From Parascedosporium putredinis (taxonomy: Eukaryota > Ascomycota > Sordariomycetes > Microascales > Microascaceae): a stretch of 64,000 bases of DNA. Both the position numbers and the translations under genes were made by a program. Below are positions 45,257 to 57,482 of the stretch, piece after piece. The stretch's first letter is position 1. Every line of letters starts with the position of its first letter. The notes under the pieces are model-generated. The model searched no databases, had not been told where the DNA came from, and saw only the letters and a list, made by a program, of their open reading frames with translations. The stretch is from positions 248,001 through 312,000 of the forward strand of contig CASHTG010000008.1 of NCBI GenBank assembly GCA_949357655.1, in the 5' to 3' direction.

Positions 45257-47128
45257 CTACTCGGTACCGCTGATTTCTTTTTCTCTCCAACTCGGGCCCC
45301 ACTTCTTTAGAGCTGTAGCTAATGGAGCCGTTGCCAGCATAACAAGACCGAAGATGCCAAAGCACCATCCCAGGCCGACGGCGTCCGTCAGGGGTTGCTG
45401 GGATGCGATGACGGCCCCCGCACCTAAACACCGCACGAGGTTGTAAGACGCCTGGACTGTGGCAGACGCATGGGGATTCAAATCGGTGAGGAGAGTCCCG
45501 CAGAGCTACGTCCCAGTTATCAACTCTCCGGAAATTTTGATGTACTCGCAAAAGAAGTGGGAGCGTCTTACAGTGAATATGGCGGAGGTCGCGGCCCCGC
45601 TGACAAACTGCATAACGAGCGGGACGGCAATGTGCTGCCTTGGGTATGAGATCTCCAGACTCGTAGCCTCGGGGCCTCAGCCATTTTCTTTTATAAGATG
45701 GGGCGACTTACGGTACGCTTCATGAGAGTGACCCCGTAACCAACGGTTCCTGCCGCACTAAGGAGAGCTAACGTATATATTCCGACCAGCCGCGCCTCTT
45801 CAATCGGAAAATCAGAGATGTCATCCCCTCGTTGATATGGACCTTCTCTCCTGTATCGCCGAGTGAAATCTTTGATATTTCTGTCAAGATATTTGCCTGG
45901 TCGGGCGGGTATTAATAGAGCAGCGCCCCGGGATCTATTCTTACATGGACATGCGCTCACTTACCTGCAGCATAGGAGGCTATGGCTCCGCCTATTCCAG
46001 ACGGTAGGTAAATAAGGCCTGCTTGGAGGTAGTCTAGGCCGTACACGTCAATACACTGAGTTGCCAAGGATGCCTGCAGCGTCATCTTGACCATGTAGGT
46101 GATAGAACCGATCATAATCACGGTAAAGTTCCCCTTGGAGAAAAGTATCATAATGCACTTAAACGGATTGGGGATATGATGTTTCCGGTCCCTGCGGGGT
46201 TCCTGCCCCCGGTCGAACCTTTCCTTGCGATCCCTAGTCAATGTGTCGAACAGACTTTTATGGACACCCGTGGTCGGTATGCTGCCGTTTCCAACGATTT
46301 TCCTCTGGGTTTCCGGAAGCATAAGGGCAACGACGACAAAATAGGTGCCCGTTAGGATGACGAGGAACCAGAAGATCCATCTCCAACCCAGCTTCTGGGT
46401 GAGAACCCCGGCAATGACGGGGCCAAAACTCGGGGCTGCATTAGTGCTACACTTCGTCAGGAATAAGTCAAAAGGGGGACGGTCTTCTGCGAGCTACACA
46501 CGTACAGCACGATCAAGGACCCAACATAAGACCCGCGCTCTGCGACGGTGGTGATGTCGGCGAGTACCCCGTACGCCGCGCCATACGAGCCTACAACTCC
46601 TTTATCAGCCCTAAAAACTGGAGAGGCAGTAGGAAATACGAGCCTACCTGATGCACCCGCGCTCTGCACCATGCGAAGGACGAATAGCACAGGATACGAG
46701 CTTTGCAGCGCTAGGCCAACGTTGGATCCGACCACCAGAGAAAACATTAAGATGTACGCGGGTCTTCGGCCGCCCTGATCCGCAATGTCTCCCATGAAGG
46801 CTGGAGCGATGCCGGCGACTATCAGGTAGGATGTCACGGTCAGATTGATGAGTGTGATGGACACGCCGAGATCCGCGGCCATTGGCACCAAGGCCGGGAA
46901 GTAAATGTAGCTGCTGAGCGTGGAGAACATGGCACCAAACGAAGCGATGAAGGCGATCCACTTTCTCTCACGCGTGGTATATATCGAAAACGGTGTCTCC
47001 GCTTCCGTTTCGCGAGGTTCCTCAGCGGTTGATTGCGCTGCGCGGCCTTCTGGCTGGGTGGGTGGGCTGGCCTTGACCGCCTCGACGTCTTTGCGGAAAT
47101 CGGGTGAAGGGCCACATGGCGAAGCCAT
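45257..47128 (-). CDS. MFS transporter, drug:H+ antiporter-1 (DHA1/Qdr-like)
   Basis: Six exons: 47128-46648, 46590-46506, 46446-45965, 45896-45712, 45634-45572 and 45505-45257, with introns of 57-77 nt and continuous phase; no frame break. The hydrophilic N-terminus (MASPCGPSPDFRKDVEAV...) leads to TM1 KWIAFIASFGAMFSTLSSYIYFP. The loop GDIADQGGRRP is MFS motif A. Later come GSYGAAYGVLADITTVAERGSYVG, NAAPSFGPVIAGVLTQKLGWRW (motif C-like, antiporter), WIFWFLVILTGTYFVVVALMLPETQR, GLIYLPSGIGGAIASYAAGKYLDR, and the C-terminal half through HASATVQASYNLVRCLGAGAV. Predicted plasma-membrane efflux of drugs or metabolites driven by the proton gradient. Exon 5 is only 63 nt. No biosynthetic cluster genes lie nearby, so a cluster role is not supported. 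Confidence 0.92.
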
Positions 47129-47629
47129 TGGAGAAGGGGATGCCTGCACAGGGAGGAGTCTAAGTGAATGGCTTGCCTCTGGTTATAGGAGGTCTAAGAG
47201 ACACCCTGCCGCCCGTTGAACGCGGCCGGTAGCGATGATGAGGGTTGTGATGATACATAGAGCCACTTCATGTTGCCACACTCGGATTACAAGGATAGGA
47301 AGCCACAGTGGAGGGGTCAAGTGACTTATGGAACAAGATACAAGGGAATCGATAAATCCAATGGGTGCTTGCAGCTGCATCAGCGACCTAAAATGTTACC
47401 CCAGACTCGTTGCAGGATTCTTCTAGATTTCTAGGTATCAACACCGATGGGGTAGAACAAATTCTTCGCCTTGCGACTCCAAACAACTATCCCTAGAAAT
47501 ACATTGCCTTTCGTATAATCCATTCTCTACAACACCTAGCTATACATGTAAATCATGAGACTGCCGCTGCCTTGGCCATCCACTTTATATCTACATGTAC
47601 CATTAATACCACAGTCCGTCTGGCTGACC
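47129..47629. other. Spacer between MFS start and second NLR 3' end
   Basis: No gene seen. It contains the MFS promoter and the NLR 3' UTR. Confidence 0.6.
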
Positions 47630-50600
47630 TCAAAACGCCACTGCCTCTTCCAACTCCAAGAACCCGTGAAGAATTATCAACTGCTCCCCTCTTCCAAATG
47701 CCACCGCGGTCTTGGAAATTGCCTTGATTACGATACCGCCTCCTGCGCGCCAAGTGAGGGGGATAAAGAAGTGGCGGGTGTATTGAGTCGCTTTGCTCAA
47801 GTTCTTAAGACCAACTGAGCACACCCACCCGTTCGTATCGAGGATGAATAATTTGGATCTTGTGCACCCAAGCACGGCTTGTACGTTCAAGGATCCGGTG
47901 CGGAGCATCTGCAGCGATATATCTTGGGTTTCGCTCGTGATCTTGGACGTTTCCAGTGCGAAGATTGTGCTTGTCCGGGCCGATGACTGGAAAACGCATT
48001 GCGCAACATAGCCGGAACCCGCACCGCCAATCCAAGGGTGGCTTGAAGCTTGCGTAGGGAACTCGGAGGCAAGAAGTGAGACTCCGTTGGTTTGGAGGGG
48101 CCGCTTTAGAGAGTCCCATTCGAAAAGGTGGACGGCATTTTCTTGAATGGCAATCAAGTGGGAGGTGTTGGTTGGGTGTCTCATCCACCACCTCCCGGGA
48201 GGGCAGTCTCCTCTACTATAACACTGCCATCAAGCCCAATGATCTTGGCGCTCGATTCCGTGCAGATGAGCAGTGATTCGGATCTGGGCCCAATCAATGC
48301 CTGCCGGATGGAGGCTGGCTCTCGGCAGTCGAGCAGACACGAGGTCTGCACTTTAGTGCTACCCTGTCCGACCACTGACAACCGTGTAAGGATATAGCGG
48401 CCAGTCGTATCGACGCTGAGAAGTGACCTCGTCTCGTCATCCCAATCTATGTGTTCTATTTCAGTGAACGAGTCGTGTAATTTCAACTTGTCTAGAACGG
48501 CGCCCGTGCTCACTTCGCATATGTCGATCGTGCCGTCCTGCCGTCCCACCATCACAAAGTTGCCAGAGGCTGCGTGTTCGATGACTGTGATTGCCCTCCC
48601 CCATTCAAACACGTGCGCGCGAGAGACGGGCGACTCTAGGGTAATGACCTCTTCGCTTTGCGCCTCCGAGGAATTGTCGTCCGACTCATCTTTTGGTACC
48701 AGGATGAACGGTTCCCAGACGGTGCAGCATTGTCCCCGGATATCGAAAAACCGTAGGTTGTCGGCTGAGAATACCATATCATGGATTCGAAGATTATTGT
48801 CAGATCTACCGATTTGATAAATTGGCTGCAGCGTTTCAAATAGGAAGAGATAGATTCCTCCGTCATCTGTCGCGCCCGCCAGAACCCGACCGTCTGACGT
48901 GGCGGCCAGGGCTATCAGATAAACTTGGAGATGGCACTTATTGACCTGCTCCAAAGTCCACGGGTTGCACGTCACTATGTCTCCATCTTTGTATGTGATG
49001 GCAAGGAGCTCTAGCTCGGGGACTGGGTTGAAGATCATGTCTAGGGTTTGCGGGCTGGCGTAGACATCCTCGAACCCTTCTTTTTCGAATTTACCAATTT
49101 GTTCAACGGAGCTCAGATCCCAGATCAACACAGACGCATTTCTGTAAGCCAGCGCAGCCAATCTGTGGCCGGGATCTAGTCGGATCCACTCGGACGGTAA
49201 CCACGCGGCCGGCTGTCGGTCACTCTCATCGGAGGAATCCGAATCTAACAATGCGTGAAGGAGAACGGGCTCTTTTTATGGCCATCGGCAGCTTGAAGGC
49301 GACGGTCGCGCTGTGCTGCGGGTTGGTGAGCACGATGGACTTCCCATCCGGATGAAACGTCATGTAGGATGCGGTGAAGTCGATGGTCCTTGACCAGAGG
49401 CACGGGAACGAAGACCCTCGGGAGGTCTGGATGTCCCACAGTACTAGCTTTCGGGCGCTACAGGAGGCTAGGAGCGAAGATGACTGGTTGAAGGCGAGGA
49501 GTCGGACTTTTTGCCGTGGGTTAACGTCCCCGCCGAATTGAACGTACCGGAGCCGGCGACGTGGTAGATTTTGATGCCACCGTCCGCAAGGCCGACCGCG
49601 AGGAACCGCGTGCAACAGGCGACGGCGGATGCCTCCTCTGGGAATAAATAGCACGCCAGCCTATCGTTCCAGTCTTCCTCCAACGGGCCCGCGATTCTCA
49701 GTTGCCGGGTTGGCTTGGCGAAAAGCTCCTGGATAATCGACTTGGGAGGGCAAAAGTGGGGGATGAGGAAGTAAATCGAAGACGGCGAAGTAAGCAAGCT
49801 GGAGTGAAACGCCGCCACTATATGGTAGATATCGGCAGCCCACCGCGCAACAGTCTGCGATTCGACGCTGGCCAGCGACTGATACTTTGCCCGCCGGCCC
49901 AGATACGCCTTGAGTCTTTGCGCGGTGAGCTGCAGGGTCCAGAGATTCCTGGTGCTCGCCGTCTTCTCGATCCACGTCAGCACATTGGACCGGAGAAATT
50001 TGTTGAGCAGGATGAGGGGCCCGTCGGCGGCCGAGGAGCCGTGCATGAGATGGTACGAGAAGTTGAGGGCGGCGTAGTCGGCGAGGGCAGAGAAAACGGT
50101 GTTCTTGGCCGTCATGCCCTTTCGCCGCATCCTGGGCGGCGCAAATTCGGTGCCGCAGAGGACGGAAAGGCAAACCTCGGCGAGCCTGGAGTGGGCGGCG
50201 GCGCGGTCGATCCACAGGCTCTCGCCCTTTGGGTCAGGAAGGCCGACGTTGTCTGGTGGGTGATGTGAATGCGGGACTGGTTGTCCACGTATACGAGATG
50301 GCCCGTCATGGTTTCGAGCTGGCCGCCGGATGCCGTCAAGGTTCTGCCGATGTCGAGCTTTACAGCCTCGGCAAGTTCCTCGAAATGGAGGGGTTCGGGC
50401 GAACAAATGGCCCATTTTAGGATGCATTTGGCAAGCTCGAAGCTCGGCGATTCGACAATCGTTGCGATGATGCGGGAGTAGAACATGTCCATCTCGGGGG
50501 ATCTGCCGGAGAACGTCTTGCTTATCTTCGACGCTGTAGGCATCTTCCAGCTTAGATACTGTCAGCGAAGCCCACAGGAAGATGCCGTTGCACTTGGCCA

Positions 50601-52860
50601 GGACATCGGTGACTAGGTCATGGTAATGCCCGGCGTCGCTCGCTCCAGGGCACCTAGCCCTCACCAAGAGCTCAATGTCCCGCAAGGATCCTTCTTGGCC
50701 GGTGGTCATCTCGGTGAATTCCGTTCTCTCTAGTGAGAGAAGCCGGCCTAGTTGTCCACCAGGTCGGCTGGTCATGAAGACTCGGACGGGAGACTTGTAA
50801 TCTAGATTCGACAACATGGACACGAGAGCCGGCATGCCTTTACTCGAGCACTCATCAACTGCATCTATTACCCAGTATTGCGGCCGAGTGTGCTCCACTT
50901 TCAAGATTCGCTCCGTGAAGAGGCTGGTCCAAAGCATATGGTGGTCGTCGTGATTGATTCTAATGTCGTCCTCTGCCATGGACACGACGGCACGGCGGAT
51001 CTCGAAATTAGATTCTGCCATTTGAAATGCCAGGGATCGAAGGAATGCCGCTATTGTAGAACCGCTCTTGTTCTTGTGCTCAAAGAAATAGAAGCTACAG
51101 TCGAGATTGCACGATTGCAAATAGCGGATGACGTGGCCGGCTGCGACTGACTTGCCGGTCCCGGGTCGGCCGTCGAGCCACAAAATCTTTGGTCTCTTTT
51201 CACCCTCGAGAGGGTCTTCCAATGGACCAAGTTCTTCCCAACCATCCACCGGATTATCTACCCATTCTTGGAACGCTTGGCTTTCGGTCAGCCACTGACA
51301 GGATCCGGGATGCTGCTTCTCGTTGGTAGCTAGGAGGACCGCATCTGGTCTCTGGTCGACTCGCAGGAGCGCGGCAACTTTCTTCATCTGAGACCTGTAT
51401 TCGTCCCGCCGTCGGAACGAAACTGTGAGAGTCAGAACACATTCCCAGTGCACTTCTTGGAAGCCAACAACTTACGATCAGACGCCATATCTTCGATGGT
51501 AGCCAGGAACGCTCTCTGGAGCACCATGTAATTGGGATTTATCGGGGTGTCAAACTTGCAAATATTGCGGTGATCGGCCTCAATATATTGGACATGTTCT
51601 TTGGGCAGACCTACAAAGATGAATGATTTAGTCGCTAGGTCGCCAAAAAAAAAAGGACAGAACGCTTGAAAGACCTCTCACCTATAACTGAGGATCCTTT
51701 ATCCACGATCAAGGACGATGTCATACCGACCTTGGTTGGAATGGCCTCGGTGAAGGACCAAATGTGAATGTTTTCGCAGACATGCCTGAATTCATCATTG
51801 ATTTGCTACGAGAAGGCGTTAGAGCCTTTGTCCGAGATAATTGATCCCCACAAAGAAATGTTTGACTGACGTCGAGGGTACCGGAACCTGGTACAAGTTC
51901 ATTCAGGAACTCCTTTGTCCCAAAGCCAGCCGATTGGCGTACCACCTTTGCAGTGTGCGCCGAATCGGCTCCGCGATGTGGAGTGCCGAGAAAGAACATG
52001 GTGTGAATTCGTCGCGCAATATCCTTGTAGATCGGGTCCCGGGTGGCTAGGAGGTAAGCCTAAGGGTGCTATCAGCGCTGTCCCCGAGGCTCATCGTGCT
52101 CAGATAAACTCGACCTACCTTCTTGGCGACCAAGCCGCCCATGCTATGGGCCACAAACACGATCGGAGTCTAGGCCAATATCAGTCAACAGCAACCGCGG
52201 GAACCGTGGTCAAGGTGGCTTACATCACCATTCTTGCGGAGGTAAGGGGAATTGTAAAGGTCGGCGAGCAGCGCCTGTCCAAAATCGTGGATAGTCAAGG
52301 GGCTGGCCTTCTTCGTCGTCCAGTCCGAGTTGTACCCGTAGCTGTGAAGACGAACGTGCCTGAACCCGACCTCGTTCGGCAGCCAGTCCTTGGGCCAGAA
52401 CATGCCCGGCTCCGACGAATAGCTCCATGTCTTTTGAGATCCTCCACCCAAACCGTGTATCTGCGCCGTCGCAGCTTAGTTTAGCAATCGCCCTTTCAAA
52501 CGGTATCCAAGGCCGGGGTGCAAACGTACAAAGACGAAGTCGACGCGGGGCTCGGAGGGCTCGTAAAGGAGATTCAAGCCAAGCGGCCCGTGTACGTCGG
52601 GTTTAGGTTCGACGTGGTTGTGAGAATGGAAGGATAATCGGGTTGAAATCGCGCTCAATCTACGAAATCTGTTTTGGCGAAAGCTGAGAGACGATGCGCG
52701 CGCTGGGGAGTGGTCATCTTCGACATGTTGTAGACGCCCCGGAGCGCTGGCCTACAAGAACGACGCCGACGCCGACACGAGTTAGCTCGGCGAGAGACTT
52801 GAACAAACGGGGTTCACGGTGACGAAGGCAATCTCCTCTTACCAGCGGATCTCCAACCAT
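47630..52860 (-). CDS. STAND/NLR protein: alpha/beta-hydrolase - NACHT - beta-propeller, five frame breaks
   Basis: Eight exons: 52860-52843, 52751-52530, 52460-52224, 52169-52119, 52059-51871, 51805-51682, 51610-51476 and 51422-47630. The start is uncertain; the ATG at 52860 keeps phase. The lipase-like domain begins DFVFIHGLGGGSQKTWS; a 17-codon exon carries the nucleophile elbow VAHSMGGLV, followed by MFFLGTPHRGADSA. A helical linker has FDTPINPNYMVLQRAFLA. NACHT: Walker A LDGRPGTGKS, Walker B YWVIDAVDEC, VFMTSRPGGQ. The winged-helix-like part is ELAKCILKWAICSPEPLHFEELAEAV, then a WD40-like propeller with LLDSDSSDESDRQPAAWLPSEW, ALAYRNASVLIWDLSS and WWMRHPTNTSHLIAI. Frame breaks: extra base at G5 50496-50500, missing base at G3 50231-50233, missing at T5 49508-49512, extra at T5 49273-49277, missing near 48194-48200. 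Family role: non-self sensing with a hydrolase effector. Confidence 0.9.
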
Positions 52861-53921
52861 TCTCGTCGCTCCTCCTCCTCGGCGGAATGGCGCGGAGCGA
52901 GAGAATCTGATCCGAGGACTCCAGTTTTCGGTGGTCTAGTGCTCGTTCTCTCGTCGCGGTATAAGTCAGCATCATCTTCTCTCGCGCTTGTGTGCTCAAG
53001 GCATAGACCGTCGTCTCCTGTCGATCGGTGTTCTTAGATGTCACATCGTGCGTCCTGAGAAGCCTTGATTACCGAGGCGGGAGGCGATAATACACGGGAA
53101 CGGAGCGGGGTAAACATTGCCTCGTTGTACGAGAAACGGATGGCAGGGCTGTGAAAGGTTACGGGCGCTTATGCGCATACATCCATGCATCCAATACTTG
53201 GGGACGTTAACCGCTGCGTAGTATTTTTAAAGCGGGCTGGAGGGAAATTAAATCGTGGAGGCCGTTGTCGAATTAACTTGGATTCCTGTGAACATCACTC
53301 TTGAGACATTACCTTCACGGCAAGGGTATGTGTGACAGGTTCAAGCGCTTAAAAGACGGCGTCTCTTGGCCCAGGCCCCGTCTCTGAGCAGAGAGTTAAG
53401 GCGGCCGGGATTCTACCTCTTCCATGTACTCACTTCCCACCTTCCCAAGGCCTCTGTTTCCTAGCTATCCTCCTCGATAAGTAACGCCGAAGATGTAGAG
53501 TTGTATCTGGCCACGTTCAAATCGGCCAGGCTGCCGGCATCCATCCATTCGTCGAGTCTCATCCGAGGCCACTGCAGGTCGCTTCACACGTGACCCATAA
53601 TGAAGGCTCGGGCCTTCCTGCAAGCGCGGAGGAGCGGGAAGGGCGGGCCATCCCTTTGTCCCGCATTAGCGCCAAAACATGAGGCATCCGCCCGATTCGG
53701 GTGCGGGCAGGCTGAGGACAGAGGAGAGAGGAGAGTGATCAAGAGGGGGCACCGCGCCCTCGTTGAGGTATTAAAGTAGCTCTAGTGGCGGACACTAGTG
53801 CCCTCCCTAATGTGTCATTTCCTTGTTTGCAGCTAGTGTCCAATTTACAATTAACAATTTACAAACAAAGCCATTGTTATATAGCCTCTTTGTCAAAAAC
53901 CTCGTTCCCGTCAGCCTTGCC
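52861..53921. other. Divergent promoter region (second NLR / kinase-like gene)
   Basis: No gene. The first roughly 200 bases next to 52860 could hold upstream coding sequence of the NLR: a minus-strand frame rich in Glu/Arg directly precedes the chosen ATG. The rest is mixed sequence without motifs I recognise. Confidence 0.5.
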
Positions 53922-55184
53922 ATGGAGAAGAGAAAGCCGAAGCAAGCCGACCCTATCGGCGAGAATGTACAGCTCGACGCGGCTGTGATGGCAAGTACGT
54001 CCATCTTAACTAATCTTCCCAAAGCGATCAAAATGCGCAAAAAGGGTCCTTTGTTCCTCTTTTTATATCAAGTTGTCATGCGTGGGACTAATAGCCAATT
54101 GTTCTAGAGCTCCCGAAAGGCTGCAAGGTCCTGTCGGTAACGCCATCTGGACAAAGCTTGTGGGTAGCTACTGTGAAAATTGTAGTCCAACTTGAAGGTG
54201 GACAAACCGCGGAATTCTTCAAAAGGTCTAGACCCATCGCCATGATCTATCAATAAACTCTAACACTAGATAGGGTGCATCCGGGCCAGTCGGGGAAAAC
54301 ATGATGAAGGGCACATTCGAAGCCGAAAATGCCCTCCACAGCTTCATCCCTACCCGCGCGCCGAAGCCCGTCGGGTGGGGAAGGTATGCCGGCGATCCGG
54401 ACACGTACTTTTACCTCTGCCAGTTTGTGGAGATGTACGACGATCTCCCGAGCCCGCGCGAGTGGGCTGCTGCCGTGTCGACGCTCCATCTGAATAGCAT
54501 GGGAAAATCGCCAAACGGGCAGTTCGGGTTCCATGTGCCTACTCACCTCGCCAACGTACCGGTAGATAATACCTGGAAATCTTCCTGGCAGGCGCTTTGG
54601 GCGCAGCAGATGAAGAGCCTCTTCGCCCAGGACGAAAAGATCCACGGGCCAGACGGCGAACTGAGAGCCCTTCGAGCCGATTACTTCGACAAGGCGATAC
54701 CAAGATACCTCGGGCCACTAGAGAGTGATGGGAGATCTATCCAGCCCACCTTGATTCACTCGGATCTGTGGCCTGGAAACATCAAGCCCATGACGTCGTC
54801 GGACGAGCTTTGCATGTTCGATGCCTGCGCGTACTGGGGACACAATGAAGGTCCGTGAAATTTTTCTTTGGACTGAGCAATATAGCGTGAGTTTCGTCGC
54901 TAACATCTCCTAAAGCCGACTTGGGTATCTGCCGAAATCCCAGGTACAAACTCGGCCCGCCATGCATCCACGAATATTTCAAGCGAGTACCCATTTCCGA
55001 GCCCTCGGCAGACTTCGATGGTAGGAATGCTGTATATGCCATGAAGTTTCACGTCCTCTTGTCGATCATGTATTTCAAGGACCGACGGTTTAGGCAGACC
55101 CTCATCGATGAGTTGAAGGCTCTGATGGAAAAGTTGGGTAACCCCGTGCGGAGAATGGCCACGCTGTGCGACTATGAAACGTGA
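53922..55184 (+). CDS. Fructosamine/ketosamine-3-kinase family protein
   Basis: Four exons: 53922-53994, 54108-54225, 54273-54850 and 54916-55184. The start MEKRKPKQADPIGENVQL leads to a short N-lobe (TPSGQSLWVATVKIVVQLEGGQTAEFFK), then GTFEAENALHSFIPTRAPKPVGWG and DTYFYLCQFVEMYDDLP. The catalytic loop is LIHSDLWPGN (H-x-D-L-x-x-G-N, as in fructosamine kinases and aminoglycoside phosphotransferases), followed by the second Asp segment MFDACAYWGHNEADLG. The family phosphorylates ketosamines on glycated proteins, promoting deglycation; fungal paralogues have untested substrates. The junction at 54225/54273 has a weak donor (GTCTAG) and needs one more base at the G3 run 54273-54275 to stay in frame, so either an indel or a different splice is present. 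The C-terminal exon ends ATLCDYET. Confidence 0.8.
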
Positions 55185-56111
55185 TAAATCCCCTTGACGA
55201 GTAGATATTGATATCATCGTCGGCACCAAGGAACAGATATAGTGCTGCGTAATCCTTTGTACTCTTTGTTTGCCCTTTCCTTTTTTTCTCTTTTTGTTCT
55301 TTTTTGTACCTTACTTATGTTGTACCCTGACGAAATAGTCTAGCGATGTATCTTAGCTGCAGTAGCCTTTAGCGATTTAGCGTAACGTTTTGTCTACACT
55401 ACACTTCCTAGGATGTGAGTAACGAGGGGGGCCAAAAATGCCTCTCTTCAGGTGAATGTTGAATGTCTGCTCGTAAGCGACAGCAGGGCACCATCTCGCA
55501 CAGATAAAAATGATCAATGCATGGATCTTTGGGCGATTCACTCCTGGCGGCCGATGATGGCACATACACTGATTAGTTATCTTTAGTATTTATTCTACCC
55601 CAAGTCTTGTCCCTTTGGGATGGACTAATGCTGTCCGGCGCTGAAAGGGATCCGCTCGCCGGAGAGCCGGATGTGGGGACAGGCGGCATCACCGCGGGAA
55701 GCCGAAAAACATCGCCGAGGGGCTCGGGAAACAGGCATACCGTTCTGGTTTCATTCCCCTCTTCCTGTGGCTTACAATCTATTTTCCCCAAGCTAATGCA
55801 GAGTTATATTAAGTAGCGTAGCGAGTGTCTGGTTGATGCATCGGCACCTGCAAGCCTAGTTCGCAGGTCCCACACCTGTCACTACGTCACCATTTATCAT
55901 CCGATTTTCCAGTCCCGCGCCGAGATCCCCGCGCATCGAGGCCCCGCGTCTCAAAGCTCCTCCCTAAACTCACATAGCTTTCACATGTCGCACCAAAAAA
56001 AAAAGTTTCCAACATTGAGCCACCAACATCCATCTACGTAGCAAAAAAGCTGTACCGTACCTGCCCAGCTGAAATTTCCATCAAAAGTTTCTCCCCTCCC
56101 CTCCCTCGAGA
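55185..56111. other. Intergenic region between kinase-like gene and glutathione transferase
   Basis: No gene seen. T-rich 3' sequence near 55255-55320. The likely leader of the next gene starts around 55975. Confidence 0.55.
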
Positions 56112-56980
56112 ATGGCCTCCGTCGACACCTCCATCCATCCCCACGCCTCCGGCGCAGCGGCCGAGTTCGCCGCCCGCCACTCCGCCCCTCACGATCTCCG
56201 ACTCTACGGCGGGTGGTTCTGCCCCTTTGTGCAGCGCGCCTGGATCGTGCTGCACGAGAAGTCCATTCCGCACCAGTACATCGAGGTGAACCCATACCAA
56301 AAGGGCGCCGAGCTGCTGGCTCTCAACCCGCGCGGCCTGGTCCCCACCCTGCGTGTACCGCCCGCGCGGGGAGGAACGGAACCGCGAGCGCTCTACGAGA
56401 GCCTCGTCGTATGCGAGTACCTAGACGAAGCGTACGGCGGCAACGACGAGGACGGACGACTACTGCCAGCGGCGGAAGCGGACCCTTTTGAGCGCGCGAG
56501 GTGCCGGTTGTGGATCGACCACGTATCGTCGCGCATCGTTCCCGCCTTCTACAAGCTTCTGCAGCATACCCCCGAAAAGACGTACTCGATCAACGAAGCG
56601 CGCGACGCCCTCCTCGACCACATCCAAGACTTTGCGCGCGCCATGGCGCCCGTGGAGGAAGGGGGCGGGCCGTGGTTTCTCGGCGCGCGGTTCAGCTTGG
56701 TGGACGTGGCGTTGGCGCCGTGGGCTGCGCGCCTGTTCCTCATCGATCACTACAAGCCGGGCGGGCTGGAGGTACCGGACCCGGGGACGTGCAGGACGAG
56801 GAGAAGAGGCGGGTGTGGGCGCGGTGGTGGGCCTGGTACGATGCCGTGCGGGAGAGGGAGAGCGTTAGGGATACGCTGAGCGAGAGGATCCGATACGTGG
56901 AGGTGTATAAGCGGTATGCGGAGGATAAAACGCAGTCGCTTGTGGGGAAGGCGACGAGGGAGGGGGCTCGGCTGCCGTAG
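56112..56980 (+). CDS. Glutathione S-transferase, omega-like, one frame break
   Basis: Single exon; ATG at 56112 (GA-ATGG); about 290 residues. The thioredoxin-like N-domain contains LRLYGGWFCPFVQRAWIVLHEK. The CPF motif supplies a catalytic Cys, as in omega-class and glutathione-dependent dehydroascorbate reductase-like enzymes rather than Tyr/Ser GSTs. Then come VNPYQKGAELLALNPRGLVPTL (cis-Pro VP) and LYESLVVCEYLDEAYGG (ES glutathione gamma-glutamyl contact). The helical C-domain has RCRLWIDHVSSRIVPAFYKLLQ and GPWFLGARFSLVDVALAPWAARLF. One base is missing in the G4 run 56783-56786; restoring it reads PDPGDVQDEEKRRVWARWWAWYDAV. Role: thiol transfer or deglutathionylation in stress defence, cytosolic. 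Convergent with the Ach1 gene. Confidence 0.9.
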
Positions 56981-57482
56981 AAGGTCATTCACCCCTTGAT
57001 GAGATAGTAGTAGTAGCCACAGTTTGGGGCCGTGTATGTGGAGAGGATAGCATCAACTTTGGCCTATTGATACGATTTGTCTTATTTACATGCGCGATAG
57101 CTCTCTATATTTCTTTTCTACGGAAATGATCAAGGCTTGTTTTAACGCCGACTGCTTGATGAAGCGGAGCTTAGGCGGGTGAAGATATGCACCGGCTGCC
57201 GCAAATGCCTCCAATCATACATGTATCGTCTCCATGTGAGCTAACAGCCCTCGGTCAAAAGTAACAAAAAAAGAAAAATCAGGAAGTGGTAATGCTTCCA
57301 TGCTCCCAACATCCCAGTCGAATACGAGGAAATGAAAATAAGAATGAAAAAAGAATTCTCTATCCAACGCCGCCCTTGCGATGAAAAAAGGAACAGAAGG
57401 AATGGAAGGGAAAGTGGTCCCATCCTACGACGTTTTATTCGATGAGGCTTTTGTTTGGATTCCTCTCCAGTAAACGTACAGC
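56981..57482. other. Convergent 3' intergenic region
   Basis: Between the glutathione transferase and Ach1 stop codons. AT-rich UTR-like sequence, no gene. Confidence 0.6.
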
